DNA of 64,000 nt, taken from Phlebotomus papatasi. Its lineage: Eukaryota; Arthropoda; Insecta; Diptera; Psychodidae. Of this stretch, positions 1-12,174 are shown in pieces; position 1 is the first letter of the stretch; each line of letters opens with the position of its first letter. The stretch spans positions 17,856,001 through 17,920,000 of the forward strand of contig NC_077222.1 in the NCBI RefSeq assembly GCF_024763615.1, written 5' to 3'. A program made the position numbers and the translations under genes. The notes under the pieces are model-generated. The model made no database searches. It saw nothing but the letters and a program-made list of their open reading frames with translations, and was not told the origin of the DNA.

Positions 1-1000
1 CCGCAGCCACAAAATTTAGCTCATGTGTCAATAAACTCATTAATTGCTGGCCACTGTTTGGCCTTGGGAAACCGTCAGAAAATATGCTTCTAAAATTTCA
101 CGAAATTTGCATAAGAGGTTTCGCAAAAAATACTTTACGCATCTGTAACTGCCGATTTTACCAAGTTCAAGATTCTATCTATTGCTATTTCTATTGAAAA
201 AGTTTAACTATTGATCTATTATTTATAGAAATATGGCAGACAATTTAGAGTTATTTTAGATATCAAGTTTTAGGTTATGTGTGTACAATAATGAAGGGAT
301 AGTGGGACAGTTTCATGCAGTTTGTTGAATACAAACTCTGCCAAGCGTACCTTATCCACTTCTCTTGGGCATTACCTAACTGAAAATACACAACACAATT
401 CTAAGACAAAATATATTTTCGAAAACAATGTATGCGTGAAAGTGCCCCAATCACCCCTATCTAAAATCATCACCTGAAAGAAAGTTTGAAAATGAACGCC
501 AATATTCATCGATTTTACGAAAATTCTAAATTCATGAGCAGTTGTCATGGAATGTTTCTATTAGGAGACCAAAGTTCTAAGAAAATTTATTCACAATTTT
601 TAGCTATTCTTAGTAAAAACAAATAAGATTACACAAAAGGTCACTGAAGGGAATAAATGAATTTTATTAATAAGAAACGAATCCCATCACGTAGGATTAT
701 TTACCTAAAGTTGACTACAATCTCAGCTCCTGTGGTACGAGGTGAACTCCAATCTTTTACGATCGAGTTAAAAACTTGTACAAAGTATATTTCGACACCC
801 GCAAAAATTAATTATTGTGTCCATACTTCTGTTTATTAGTCCCGTCTGAGTCTTTGTAGTATGACTGTTTTTGGAGAAAAAAACTGTGACAGATATTCGC
901 TTGCTGTTTTCGCAATATTTTCTAATATCGAGGTTTTAACTAACTTTATTTTTCTAATCCATGAGAGTTTTTTTTTAGAATAAGGTAGTGTTAGCGAAGT
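1..1000. other. AT-rich intergenic sequence
   Basis: No recognisable gene, RNA or repeat boundary was seen. The only open frame (657-839) is 60 codons long and lacks any familiar motif. Confidence 0.5.
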
Positions 1001-1003
1001 TTG

Positions 1004-1320
1004 GGGCAACAGATAAGTGAAGACAAAACAAAGTACAAGGTGACATCGTCTGCAGCAACTCTAGTAACATCTACGGAGAGCATCGGTCAAACAAGTTTCC
1101 CGATAAGGGACTACAACTTTGAAGTTGTTAACTTCTTTATATACCTTGGGCCTACAATTACAGCTGACAACAACATCTCAACAGAAGTCCACACATGGCT
1201 GCTGAAAGCCTACAAAGGATCTATTTCGGTTTTTCAAGAGTTTTCCGGTCTAGAACAAGAGGCCTTCAGACTAGAGGTTTAGCCCAGTGCCCGGAAGGTC
1301 TCAGAATCCTAAATGGCAAC
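1004..1320 (+). pseudogene. non-LTR retrotransposon reverse transcriptase fragment, frameshifted
   Basis: The plus frame reads EDKTKYKVTSS, then DYNFEVVNFFIYLGPTI and DNNISTEVHTW. This matches the thumb-proximal block of LINE reverse transcriptases (KTKYM..., NFEVVxxFxYLGxxI, DNNxSxEIxRR). Near 1195 the homology moves to another frame, reading MAAESLQRIYFGFSRVFRSR, the expected RR-AxRCYFGL continuation. No start, no catalytic box and no element ends are present, so it is a dead fragment of roughly 300 bp. Confidence 0.7.
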
Positions 1321-1389
1321 TATCAGAATCTATCAGATGATTTATCTTTAATAATCCAATTCGAAGTTAAATTTTCAAAAATATCGTGA

Positions 1390-2604
1390 CTACCCCTCAG
1401 GTTGTTCCGGCAAGTGGGAGCCTAACATGGCTTCTATAGAATAAGAAATTATAAAAAAGAACAAATTATATCCTAAAATCTAATCGAATATCTTGAACTT
1501 AAAGAAAACCTTCAAAACTAAAAACGTTTTGACATTTCAATCCGTTTTACTAATTTATATGACCTTTCAAATATATTTTAATTTAATCTGAAACCATTTT
1601 GATTTTAAAATAAATCACTCTGACGAGACTTAACTTATAAATCGATAAGCAATTTTTGTTGAAAAATCAATTGTGTTTACTCCAGGGCGGAGCATTCTCA
1701 TACTTTTTCCGTACAAAAGTATGGTATATTTTTCCTTAAGTGATATTTCAGTTCTAGTATCAAACCAAATGCAATCATTTTAGAACTTTTACCAAATGAA
1801 AGAGCATCTAATGTTAAGTTATTGGCTCAAAATTTATAATGATTGCATGATGATAACAGTTCCTAAAACCTATATGAAAAAGACGTAAAATTCACAATTT
1901 TTTGAATTTTTCTGAGAAAGTTTCTATTTGTAACACCAGTAAAATTTTAAATTCAATAAAAATATATTCTCTGTACATGTGCCTACCATTTCATGTTATA
2001 TTTATTTTTGTGGGATCTAAGAATTAAAAATTATAAAGAATTTAAGAAAAACATACCATTTCTGAATTAAAATGTCCCATCCGTTAGTTAATCATCCTAG
2101 GTTTACTTTTTAGCTACTTTAGGCAATCTTTTGAGTGATTTTTTGACGATTCAAATTGGTTAGGAACCGGTAGATAGTAAGTAAAGCGAAAGTACATTTG
2201 GGATATATTCTCTTATAGTCATGAGCTCGAGCATTTCACAAAGCATTATAAGCTTTGCCACCTCTTTTGTAATGCTTTGCCTTAAAAACTTAATAGCTTT
2301 AAGCTTAAAGTTAATATATTATTTATAAAAATTTCAAATATTGTTTCTTTTTTCAAGTATAAAATTCGGAATGAAATATTCAGTTTTTTTTTATTTCAAT
2401 CAGGGTTTTTCACGAAGTCAAAATCTTATCTAAACACAAAAAATTGCATTGTATATACTGCCGTCTATTGCATTTTGAACAATACAATGCACTTCATTTA
2501 TCGATCGATTCTTATTTAACGAAATTCAAAAATAATACTATTTAGAAATGTTTAAAAATAATGTTTTTGGAAAATTAGTAATGGAAAAATGGATTAAAAT
2601 GGAA
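1390..2604. other. AT-rich intergenic sequence
   Basis: Simple AT-rich sequence with frequent stops in all frames. Nothing was recognised between the reverse transcriptase fragment and the first pogo-like MITE. Confidence 0.5.
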
Positions 2605-2758
2605 TAGGGTAAGTGTGCCAAATTCCGGCCAGTTTGCAATTCCGGCCACATTGTTTGTTTCTCAAACTTCCATGAATTTTTAGGTTTTTCAGACTTTAGA
2701 GATTATACAACGCAAAAATAACTATGTAACTATGCCGAAATTCGGCACACTTACCCTA
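2605..2758. mobile_element. pogo-like MITE, GTGTGCC family, copy 1 (short)
   Basis: 150-bp element from GGGTAAGTGTGCC to GGCACACTTACCC flanked by TA on both sides. The inner ends carry AATTCCGGCC and GCCGAAATTCGG. TA duplications indicate the Tc1/mariner/pogo group. Confidence 0.8.
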
Positions 2759-3184
2759 AATATTTTTTTTTGCACAAACCTTGCTATATTTAACAACAAG
2801 ATATGTAGTAGTGGATTTCATAGGGAACCGTATAAGAGACACAATTGTCAACCCTTTATTAAAGAACAAACTAATTGAACGTATAAACAAGAACAACGAA
2901 ATACAATAATTCTTCAAAAGTATGTAGAAATTTTCTTGAAGTTTAGATTATTTTATCAAATACGAAATACCCATTTAAATTTTAAATTGACCAACATCGG
3001 TACTATAGTAGCATTTTTTGTGCTTAATTAACAGTTTTACACGGCTAAAGAGCAAACTGAGCAAAAAATAAACACCAGGAAAAAGCGCTGAAATGAATAT
3101 GAGCAAATTATTTCAGCGCTCTTTTAATAGTGTTCATTTTTCGATCAATAACCATGTTAAATCAGCAACTGAGCGTAAAAATCG

Positions 3185-4096
3185 TAGGGGAGACTGGGGC
3201 AAAAAGTCACAAATCCAAAAATTCAAAATTCAATATCTTCCAAGGTAAAAAAGATAGCAACTCAATTTTTTTTCTATAGATAGCCTCCATAGACCTTCTA
3301 CAATAAGTAAGTTTCTTAAAATTCGAACAAGGAATTTAGAAAATAAAAAATATCGAAATTTGTAGTCCTATTTTTGAAATATTTTCCTTGCAGAAGATAA
3401 CAATTATTACCTACTTATTTTCCAAAATTGATGCACTGGTGAATATTTTCTAAATAATTTGGATTCTTTGAATACGAATTTGCTATCTTTTTTAGAATTT
3501 CACAAGTGTTCTTTTCTCCAGAAATCCTTTTATTAAAAATAGCCACTTGGGGTAAAAAGTAACAAAAGGTATAGGGCAAAAAGTAACAAAAAAGCGAGGC
3601 AATTTCTGATATCCCACGGCGAAAAGAAACGTCATTATCATGTCTCGCCGCTTGTTGTTTGCATTGGTCAAACGATTTGTAGTCTTTTGTGTGTTTTTTT
3701 CTAAAATAGCTTGAAAAGCGCTTTTCTCGTTTTCTCACTTTTCTCGCAGAGAAAACGGTGTTTTACAAAGGTGGACATGAATAAATTTTCTATGAAAAAA
3801 TGTCCTCTCGGTATTTTTTCAAATTTACGGAAGCCCGTTAAAGCGAATCAAAATATGATAATACCCCATGTCTGATACTATTTGCCCCAGCATTTTTGAG
3901 AATGGTAAAAAATTACCTTTTAGAAATTCGCTCGATAAACGTAATTCCTTACAAAATAGAGGAATATTACTTTCACAAAGTTGTAGAGCGGTAAATGTCC
4001 TATAAAATTGCGCTAATTAAAAATTTTTGAAGCGATCGAGTAGCTTGTAAAAAAATAAAATATCCGTTTTGTGACTTTTTGCCCCAGTCTCCCCTA
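3185..4096. mobile_element. TA-flanked element, GGGGCAAAAAGTCAC family, copy 1
   Basis: 908 bp with terminal inverted repeats GGGGAGACTGGGGCAAAAAG and its complement at 4070-4094, flanked by TA. A second copy lies at 45260. A 107-codon minus frame (3415-3738, MRKREKRFSSYFRK...) is only partly kept in the other copy and resembles no transposase I know. Confidence 0.8.
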
Positions 4097-4211
4097 CTTT
4101 TACAAATATAAGTATACGCCAATTTCACAAAAATCCTAGAGCAATTTTACTTATTAAATATCCTTGTCAAATCGTCAACTGAGCGCTGAAATCGCACCTT
4201 GTGCCGATATC

Positions 4212-4397
4212 TAGGGGGAGGTGGGGCTATTTTGAGCTCTAGGGCTACAGCTGGGTTTTAACATGATGTAATTTGGATGGACAAAATAATTGCAGACCTA
4301 AATAAAATAATTGTATGAAACAGCTTCATTTAAAAATAGTCGTAAAAGTCGTAAAACAATCTAGCCCCACAGCTCAAAGTAGGCCCACCTTCCCCTA
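4212..4397. mobile_element. TA-flanked MITE, GGGGGAGGTGGGGC family
   Basis: 182-bp element, ends GGGGGAGGTGGGGCTATTTT and AAAGTAGGCCCACCTTCCCC, followed inward by AGCTC/GAGCT. TA is present on both sides. Noncoding. Confidence 0.7.
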
Positions 4398-6600
4398 CCG
4401 GTTTAGCACCTAAAATGCATTGTATAAATTCCAAATGTGAAAAGCAACAAAAGAACATTTATCAAGCAGCTGAAGTGTTTTTAAATTAGTGACATTTTCT
4501 CAAATTACCACGTGCCTGTGGGTGGTATGAATGGAGACATCAAAAGAGTTCCCAAACCGCAAATTTCGCGAGAATTTATGAGGACAGTCTCGCGTGTCGC
4601 AAAGCACCAAATTACCGACCAATGTGAGGTGTCCATTTGTCAAAGGCACAATCTATCCAAATTTGATTACAAACGAGATTTAAAGTTTTGCGGTAGAGGG
4701 ATGTAAATTTGATTTTAACACGAAATTGAGGGTTGTTTTAATTGCAATTCACCCCCAATAGGTTCACTCTTGAAATTTAATTGAAAACTTTTCGTTCTCC
4801 CTGATATTTCATGTCCCGCGAGTGCAATTAAATGGAATGTTTTCCCGAGGGGGGGGAAGGAAATAGAAGCTCTTACTTGCTTGGTGCGGATGCCTTGTGG
4901 CCAAGACAGATGGGGTTGAGCTCAGAGTGTCTCAAAGTGCTGTGTCATTGTTTTGGTGAAATTTTTGTGGGCCATGGGGTTTGGGAAGCATCGAGGGTGG
5001 ACTTGGAAAAATGGGGGTTATATGAGTTTGGCAGGCCAGAGAGATTTTTGGAGGATGTCGCTCAGAAGATGGGGGTTCTGGGTTGGTGAAAATGAAGGAA
5101 AAGGCTGGAAAAAAAGTGTAATTTATATTTGTCGGCAGGCAGCCTTGGCGAAAATTGAAAATCCCTCAACCTGTTGCTGCAACATTGCACAGGATTTTCG
5201 CCAAGAAGTCCCATTTTTCGAATCCCCTACAGGAAATTCAACCCTTCCACTTTTGGGGGAGGATTGGGAGACAATACCATAAACACTGAGAAATATTCTA
5301 TGATAGTTTTTCTCCTATTTATCCTCTGATTATGTGGATAGCTTCATAGGGTTTTCCTTCCACCACATATGCTGACCCATAAGAAATTTTCATCCCTGGA
5401 AGCCATTGGACAACAATGTGACGCCTTCCAATATAAAATAGGATATTTTCTCTCGTGCATCGACACTGATGATAAAGCCAAACATTCCACCATTGCAAAA
5501 AGGGATATCGCCTTTGGTCCTTCTTAGCCCAACTCCATCCCCATGTTTCCAGGAGTTGGCAAATCTCATAATCCAAAATGAAGGTAAGACGATGAGATAG
5601 AAGGACCAAAAGAGACACGAGAGGTGGTGTAGGTGGAAAATATTCACCCTCAGGAGGGTGTTTAGATTTTTTGTGACCTCTCTCCGGACACAGCGTCTTG
5701 GAGATAAAAGGGAATCAATATGCTTATGGGGATGAAAAAGGACACGAGTGCAGGGGGTGAGAGTAAAAAAAAAGGAAAGGCCAGATGGAGAAGCTTTCAT
5801 GGTAAATTAAATGAACCTTCTCTGCGGCATCCTTTTTAATTAATTAAAAATATTGGACAATCCCGCCAACTTGGCTTGGAATTTATCCATATAGTGTTCT
5901 TAATCAATAAACTAACCCGTATCTTGGAAAATCCCCCAAATAGGGCTGTCTTGGTGATCAGCTGGAAGATCCTGGTAACCTCAAGAACCTTTCTTTTTTT
6001 TCAGTTAGAACTTTTCACAACACCACCACTGAATTTTGTCCTTACGACAAAGTCACTTCTTGGAGAAAAAGCAGACCACTCACAGAAATTTCCACAGACA
6101 CTTTCCGCCGAACGTGTCACACGAGAGTATCGGGCGAGTAAAAGGGCGCGAAGATAAAGAACAATCCTCAAGCGTGTAAGTCGTCCGAAGGAGACCAACC
6201 AACTGACGGGCAAGACTGAATTGAGTGGCAGGCAAACCACTCGTTGATTCTGTGAATGGCGTTAGAGGCTGGCAATACAAAATGCTGCCACCAAGAACAC
6301 CCAGAAACCCTCTCCCAAACCACTCATTTCAGTCCATCCCACGATTCTGGCCGAATCACAGCGACTGCGTCAGGAGGGACACTTCTCCTGCTTCCCCTAT
6401 GCCATGGTGGGAATCAGTAGGGGAATCAGGAGAAATTCCACCAGCGCCAATCTCTCAACAGCAGGAAGTAGGAACGAAAGAAGAAGCTCATCAGTTCATT
6501 CACAATAGCTAATTTCTGGATTCACAATCACTCCTCTAACCTTTAGAGTTAGATACAGTTCACAGAAATAGATGAATCCCCCCGAAGAATGATAAATAGA
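4398..6600. other. unique, higher-GC intergenic block, no recognised gene
   Basis: Base composition rises and MITEs are absent. Several open frames exist, the longest 5390-5800 minus at 136 codons, but they overlap each other on both strands and none shows a domain, repeat or codon pattern I recognise. Possible conserved noncoding or regulatory sequence, or an exon of a neighbour too short to recognise. Confidence 0.35.
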
Positions 6601-7217
6601 CTTGGGAAATTGATAGAGATCTGATGAGAAGGGTGAAGCATTACAAGTTTCTATATAGACTTTTCTCTGAAGCTTATCACTCTAAATAGTGCATAAATAC
6701 CCTGTAAACACGTCAGGAAAATTTGCCAAGCAATCACAAAACCCCATTGAAAGTATTTCAATGCAGTTAACTGCAAAACGGGTTATGCAAACTCTTGTTG
6801 ACAAAACCAAACACAACAGGAAAGTTTCAAAAGAGATCCCATAATCCTTTTTAGATCCAATTTCTCTTTATCTTTATGTTGTTATCCACAAAAGTTTCAA
6901 GTTTCAAATTTAATACGTCGACTGAACAATATAAATTCAATACGAATACCAATTAAGCACTATACATTGTTATGCGAAACATCCCAAAAGAATAAATACA
7001 ATTTATTACTATTCCAAAAATAAAATTTTATTTCTGAATTTAGAAACTAGACTAAATTTCGGAAAATTTTACCAAATAAGCACCAAAATGTTAATCTTTT
7101 AATACAAATTAAAATTTGTAATAGGAAGGATTAATAATAATCAAAGATAATTCTTAATAGATTTAAAAATCATATAGAAATTTCTATAAAAATGTTTTAA
7201 ATCGAATTATATTTAAA

Positions 7218-7370
7218 ATATGAAGGCAGGACACGAATGTCCCTTCCGGAAGCGTCAGTGGAAAAATGATTTTCAACTCAGAGAAAAAATCTTCTCAGTT
7301 TCCCATGGGAAACTCAAATCATTTTTCCACTGACGCTTCCGGAAGGGACATTCGTGTCCTGCCTTCATAT
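7218..7370. mobile_element. perfect foldback element with 55-bp arms
   Basis: Arms 7218-7272 and 7316-7370 are perfect inverted copies (outer end ATATGAAGGCAGGACACG), separated by a 43-nt loop. The loop holds an 18-bp perfect palindrome AGTTTCCCATGGGAAACT at 7297-7314. It is most likely a young foldback MITE; flanking duplication is not obvious. Confidence 0.75.
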
Positions 7371-7412
7371 TATCTTCACGTCAGTATAACCACTTCGTTA
7401 TATTTAAAATTG

Positions 7413-7623
7413 TAGGGGAAAGTACCCATGCTTTGCACGGTTCCAAGCTTCATAATGACTAAATTTTTCTATGTTTCTGAATAAATGTGACTCCGCAATA
7501 TATTTTAAAAACAGAACACTTTTCCCTAGTTTTTAAAATATGAGTCACATTTATTGAAAAACATAGGAATAATTTAGTCATTATGAAGCTTAGGACCGTG
7601 TAAAGCATGGACACTTTCCCCTA
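7413..7623. mobile_element. TA-flanked MITE, GGGGAAAGT...ATGCTT family, short copy
   Basis: 207 bp, GGGGAAAGTACCCATGCTTT at the left and the matching complement AAAGCATGGACACTTTCCCC at the right, TA on both sides. The two halves are inverted copies along almost the full length. Relatives lie at 20988, 27960 (truncated) and 56778. Confidence 0.8.
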
Positions 7624-7772
7624 TATTGCAAGTACTATAAATATTTAACAATAGGGGAAAGTTCGCTACTTTCGAACGACTCTAATTTCGAACAATTCCT
7701 TTTTTAATGTGTTTTAAATGAATTTAGCTATTTAATATTAATTCCTATTAATTCCTATTAAATCCTCTAATC

Positions 7773-8958
7773 TTAAGGGGTTACGTGGGTCACAAAGACT
7801 AAAAGAATAGACATTTTTCTTTTTTTCTGAAAGTAATGAAAAAAATATATTTAATTTAACCTCCTAAGTACACAAAGTTGCAACATTTAAGTTACATTTT
7901 CTGACATTTTTATTCAAAAATATTAAAAATTCAAATGTTGGGACCCAATTTCCGAAGACCTTTTTTTTTAAGATAAAACAACTTACTTAGCAGTAGTCAC
8001 AATTACTCAGAGTAGGCGAAGTGTGTCAAATTTCGGCCAGTTTCTAATTTCGGCCACTTTGAGTGTAATTTCGGCCATGCAAATAAATTAATTAAAGTTA
8101 TGTATGTAATCTTCGAATAGTCAATGAATTCATTTGGGTTTTAAATATTTATTCATTTTAGAATGTATTAACACAATGACCCTTGAATTTTAGGTATAAT
8201 CTGAATTTAAATTGCGTTGTAAAAACTCAGTGTGGAAAGAGTCTTACAAATAATATGACAGATCAATTGTGTTTCTAGCGGTCTTCTGATTTGTGGTGAA
8301 GTGCAAAAGGTTTTCCTTCGGTGTTTTTAAAATTTTCTATCCGTTGCGTCACAAAATGTGGTCAGAAAAAAGGTGGCCGGAATTTCACTCAAAGTGGCCA
8401 GAATACTACCCAAAGCAATGTCCACATTTTTATTAATTTTTCAATGTTTTAACAAGTTATTTAAAGAAAACAAAGATGATAAACTAGTTTTCAAGGTTCC
8501 ACACAACCCTCCCGAAAAGGAAGTAACAAAAAATATTTGAATTAAAATTTTTGGATTTCAAACTTAGGACTTCGGTGCTTAGATGCAACTATGCCGAAAT
8601 TTGGCACACTTACCTTATATCTGTCAAAAGTCAAAAAGCAAAATATTTCCTGCTTTGTACGCAGAATTTTTAAAAACAAAAAATAAATGAAATTTGTGTT
8701 TTTTGGGAAAATTTCATACAAAAAAATGTTATTTTGTGTATACTTTACTCCACGTTACGTCTTGAGAAATAATTTGTGATCAAAATTGTGATTACCATAA
8801 AATAAGTTTATCTTTTTCAAGTATATTGTCTTGAAAAAATAATTCAAGTGTTGCACTAAGCTTAAGAGCTTGAATTAAGTTTCCTCTTTTATTATTTTGA
8901 AAAGAATATTTTTAAAAAAATCTGATTTTTAGTCACCGTGAGCCACATAACCCCTTAA
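7773..8958. mobile_element. TTAA-flanked element containing a nested pogo-like MITE
   Basis: Ends GGGGTTACGTGGGTCAC and its near-complement GTGAGCCACATAACCCC, each next to TTAA, the target duplicated by piggyBac-type elements. About 580 bp of its own sequence is interrupted by the 8013-8617 MITE. A related right end ACGTAACCCCTTAA lies near 30354-30367. Confidence 0.6.
8013..8617. mobile_element. pogo-like element, GTGTGCC family, copy 2 (long)
   Basis: About 600 bp, left end GGCGAAGTGTGTCAAATTTC, right end GAAATTTGGCACACTTACC. The interior reads GISLKVARILPKAMSTF in a plus frame, reminiscent of the helix-turn-helix of pogo transposases (GxSxxxAA...VPKSTL). It is heavily decayed and inserted within the TTAA element. 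Confidence 0.65.
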
Positions 8959-9249
8959 GACTGTCTCCAATTTTTAATCTGGAAAAACCATGCAGGAAGT
9001 TTTTTCCTGGTTTAAATTCAGAAATATAATTATCCCGGTTATGTTATACATACTTGAATTTATTATGAAAATATTGGTTACGTTGGACATAACCTAAAAA
9101 AATTGAAATATTATTTGAACCCCAAAAAATTTGTGAACTTAGTATTTTGAAGATACTGAGTTCACATGCTAAAATGCACTATTTGTGTTTTTAATTTTAA
9201 AAACTACCTTAAAAAGTTAAATTTAGAAAATTTTTATTTTCAAAAGTAG

Positions 9250-9467
9250 TAGGGGAGATCGGGGCAGTATTAGCCGGTAAATGGAATTTTTCATTGCGTA
9301 TAATTTGTATTAAAATGTTTAAATCGTGCTGAAAAATACTTCAATAAATAGGAAGGGAAGTGAAATTTTGGAATAAACAGTGGTTTCTTTAATATTCCTT
9401 TTAAGACAATCTATAACATTCCACTGTCTAATACCATGCGTGGCTAATTCTGCCCCGGTCTCCCCTA
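9250..9467. mobile_element. TA-flanked MITE, GGGGAGATCGGGGC family
   Basis: 214 bp with ends GGGGAGATCGGGGCAG and CTGCCCCGGTCTCCCC, followed inward by ATTAGCC/GGCTAAT. TA at both sides. Noncoding. Confidence 0.75.
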
Positions 9468-9754
9468 CCAGATTTTTGATGTTAGAGTAAATTTACATAT
9501 GAAGCAATAACTTTTGGAATAGTGTAAAAAATTAGTTCAGTAATTCCAAAATTTGAAATTTTGGTCTATTTTTCAGAATTTCACAAATGTGCTACAGAAT
9601 TATTTCTTGAATTTCTAATTATTTAAAAAAAAAATGAATAAACGTAAATCTTGTGAAAATATTTATGAGACGAATAAGATAATAAAACTCTGTATTAACC
9701 CATAATTCTGATAAGAAAACCATTGAAAGTTTTATGTCGGTTTTAAATTTAAAC

Positions 9755-9974
9755 TGAGGGAAATTGGGGCAGTAGTAAACAGGGAGTAGTTGTAAACACT
9801 TATTTTTTGTCAGCTTCACTTGGACTTATGTCTACTGATTATTCAGGGAACAAAGTTTCCTATACTATAACTACAAATTCGTATAAGTCCTGTTTTCTGA
9901 AATCTAATATCTAATTAAAAACATCGCAGTGCTTACAATTACACCGCGTGTACTACTGCCCCAGTTTACCCTAA
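9755..9974. mobile_element. MITE, GGGAAATTGGGGCAGTAGTA family
   Basis: About 217 bp, left end GAGGGAAATTGGGGCAGTAG, right end CTACTGCCCCAGTTTACCCT. Layout matches the GGGGAGATCGGGGC MITE 290 bp upstream, with a different inner sequence. Flanking duplication is degraded. Confidence 0.6.
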
Positions 9975-11110
9975 ATCTTTTCATTTTTATGTCGATCAGT
10001 GTATATTTTCATTTTTGAGCCGAAGTCTAATTCTGAAATAAAATCTAACTTGAATTTGATCTTTCGTCGTTATAGACCTTTTATTTTGAAATTTCCAAAT
10101 AATCTAATCTAAATGTAAAGTGTAAAAGTCAATCTACTATTTATTAGTTTTACATTACGCCACCCTCTACGACAAATATTTATCAAAAAACCTTTAAATT
10201 TTTACGAGAAATTTAATTTTGTTTCCTCTAGTATTTTCGAAACGATTTTAGAAAGATTTGTAAATTAGTTTCAATTTTTAATAATTATATGATATTATTA
10301 ATAATAAAATATTTTATTATATTTCATATTTGGACTCAAATTGCTTTATCATAATCTGTCAGATAATAGTTGACTAAATTTTATTATTAGAATTTTATTT
10401 GCTATAATATACTATTTACTAAGAGACATAAATCTAAATTTCCTGCTCGAGGGGAAGCAATTCAACATTTTCCTAAAAATAACATATTTGTGCAACTTTT
10501 TTTCCTTTTTTATTTTTTTTTATTTCTATCTCTTCTTCAAAAAATCGCTCTTAAATTGGCTTTCACTGCAGTGATAGTGAACAAACAATTTTTATTAACA
10601 CATTATTCTATCCTATTATAATTAGGATTTAATTAATTTAATTAACAATATCCGTTCTTTGAAGAGTGTGTAGTATCCACTTTAATATGTGGTGTCATGA
10701 CTCAAAAACATTTGAAAAAAGAGCTTTCATTTAACGTACTGAAATGTGCATTTAAATACTTTAAATTAATAATTTTTTAAACTTATGTTTTTTAAGTAAA
10801 CGTTTTATTTAAAATTTTGGAAAATAGAAAAATCATTTCCATTTTCATATTCTTGTTTTCAGAATATTAAAATAATATTTGTCAAATTCATTGTTTAAAT
10901 TGGTAGACAATCGTTCTAAAAGCATTTCAATGTTGTCTTTTTGACTCTTTATCAGTAACTGAATAATGATGAATTTTAAAGTAAAAGTATTCATTTTTAC
11001 TCCTTTACTTTTCCAAGAATTTTCCCTGTACCTGTATTAGACATTTCTTGTCTGCTTTTCCCGACCTTACCACAGGCACTGCTTTTGTGCTTTAGCTTTA
11101 ATTGTAATAC
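9975..11110. other. AT-rich intergenic sequence
   Basis: Very AT-rich, with short runs of TTAATAATTA type. No gene or element boundary was recognised. Confidence 0.5.
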
Positions 11111-11114
11111 AAAA

Positions 11115-11150
11115 TAGTAGGTGAGATTGTTAAGAATCTCACCTAATACG
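11115..11150. repeat. solitary terminal palindrome of the 1.8-kb repeat family
   Basis: A 34-bp unit with arms GGTGAGATT and AATCTCACC around GTTAAG, flanked by ATAGTA and TAAT. It is identical to one end of repeat copies B and C, yet no other part of that repeat lies next to it. Confidence 0.75.
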
Positions 11151-11219
11151 CAATGGTGACGATGGTTTTGAAAAAAAGGCAAAATACGTCTTTTTGCCAC
11201 CCACATTTATAAATACGTG

Positions 11220-11870
11220 CTAACAGACCATCCAACCAGAGTAATTGTTTGTGTATTTTTCCCTTATAATTTTTCTTTTATTCGCAAAACCTGGGAAAGG
11301 TGGCGATAAATGGTCAGGAAAGTAAATTGTTTCATGTCGAGAAGTAATTAATTTCAAAAATACACAATCATGCACTTTTCAGGAGGAATATAAAAAAGGC
11401 CAGCTAACTGGGGAAAGGGCCAGTTGGGGGTGGATGGAAAAAAAGTGGGTCTTGTTGCATGGTATTCAAATTGAATAACGCGCTTTTTCTTGGTCAACAA
11501 AATTGTTGCACCCCTCCATGATGGCAAAAGGGTTTTTTTGTGCAAGAGGTGGTCAATTGAAAGTTTTCTCTCAAAGCTCAACTCTTTCCACTGAAACAGC
11601 AAGGAAAAAAGCTAACTTCGCACTCTCTCGACTAACGTGCTCAAAAGCCACTCACTTTGTTGTTAAGAAACTCGCCTCATTAGTAGTTCAATTTTATCGC
11701 TATTTTTCCCTCACGCTCCTCAAACGTGGGCCTTGGTGAAAATTCTGGGAAAAGGCTATAAGTAACTTTTACAATAAACTGCTTGGGAAGTGATTTATCA
11801 GCAGGGTCAATAACACAATGATTGAGAAACTTCCTCCAAAGAAAAACTCAAAATTCTAGATTGTAGTAAA
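11220..11870. other. unique higher-complexity intergenic block
   Basis: Non-repetitive sequence of mixed composition with short overlapping open frames on both strands (for example 11503-11739 plus). None is recognisable. Nothing further can be supported. Confidence 0.35.
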
Positions 11871-12174
11871 TATTATTACATTAAATTTTATTATAGAGAA
11901 AATGGGTTGGTTTGTTACACGCATCACTTTGGCAAATAACTCGCTAATAGGAAATTTCTGCAAAAGTGCTAGGGAGTGTAAAAAATATAACGATTACGTT
12001 ATATTTTTACGATATAACGATTCTAAAAATGTATGTACGTACGTTTTAAGAAGGTTTTAAGTTTATCCATAACAAACTTTAATTAACAAAAATTGCAATT
12101 ACAACAAATTAAAGGCAAATATGTGAATGATGAAGGTATATCTGGCACCAAAGAACTCCAAGTAAAGATTTACT

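Noticed and set aside
3415..3738. MRKREKRF... frame shared by two copies of the GGGGCAAAAAGTCAC element
   Set aside because: Only the first part is shared, the second copy is frameshifted, and the sequence matches no transposase pattern I know.
5390..5800. 136-codon minus frame in the unique intergenic block
   Set aside because: Overlaps another frame, shows no recognisable domain, and its hydrophobic runs arise from T-rich sequence.
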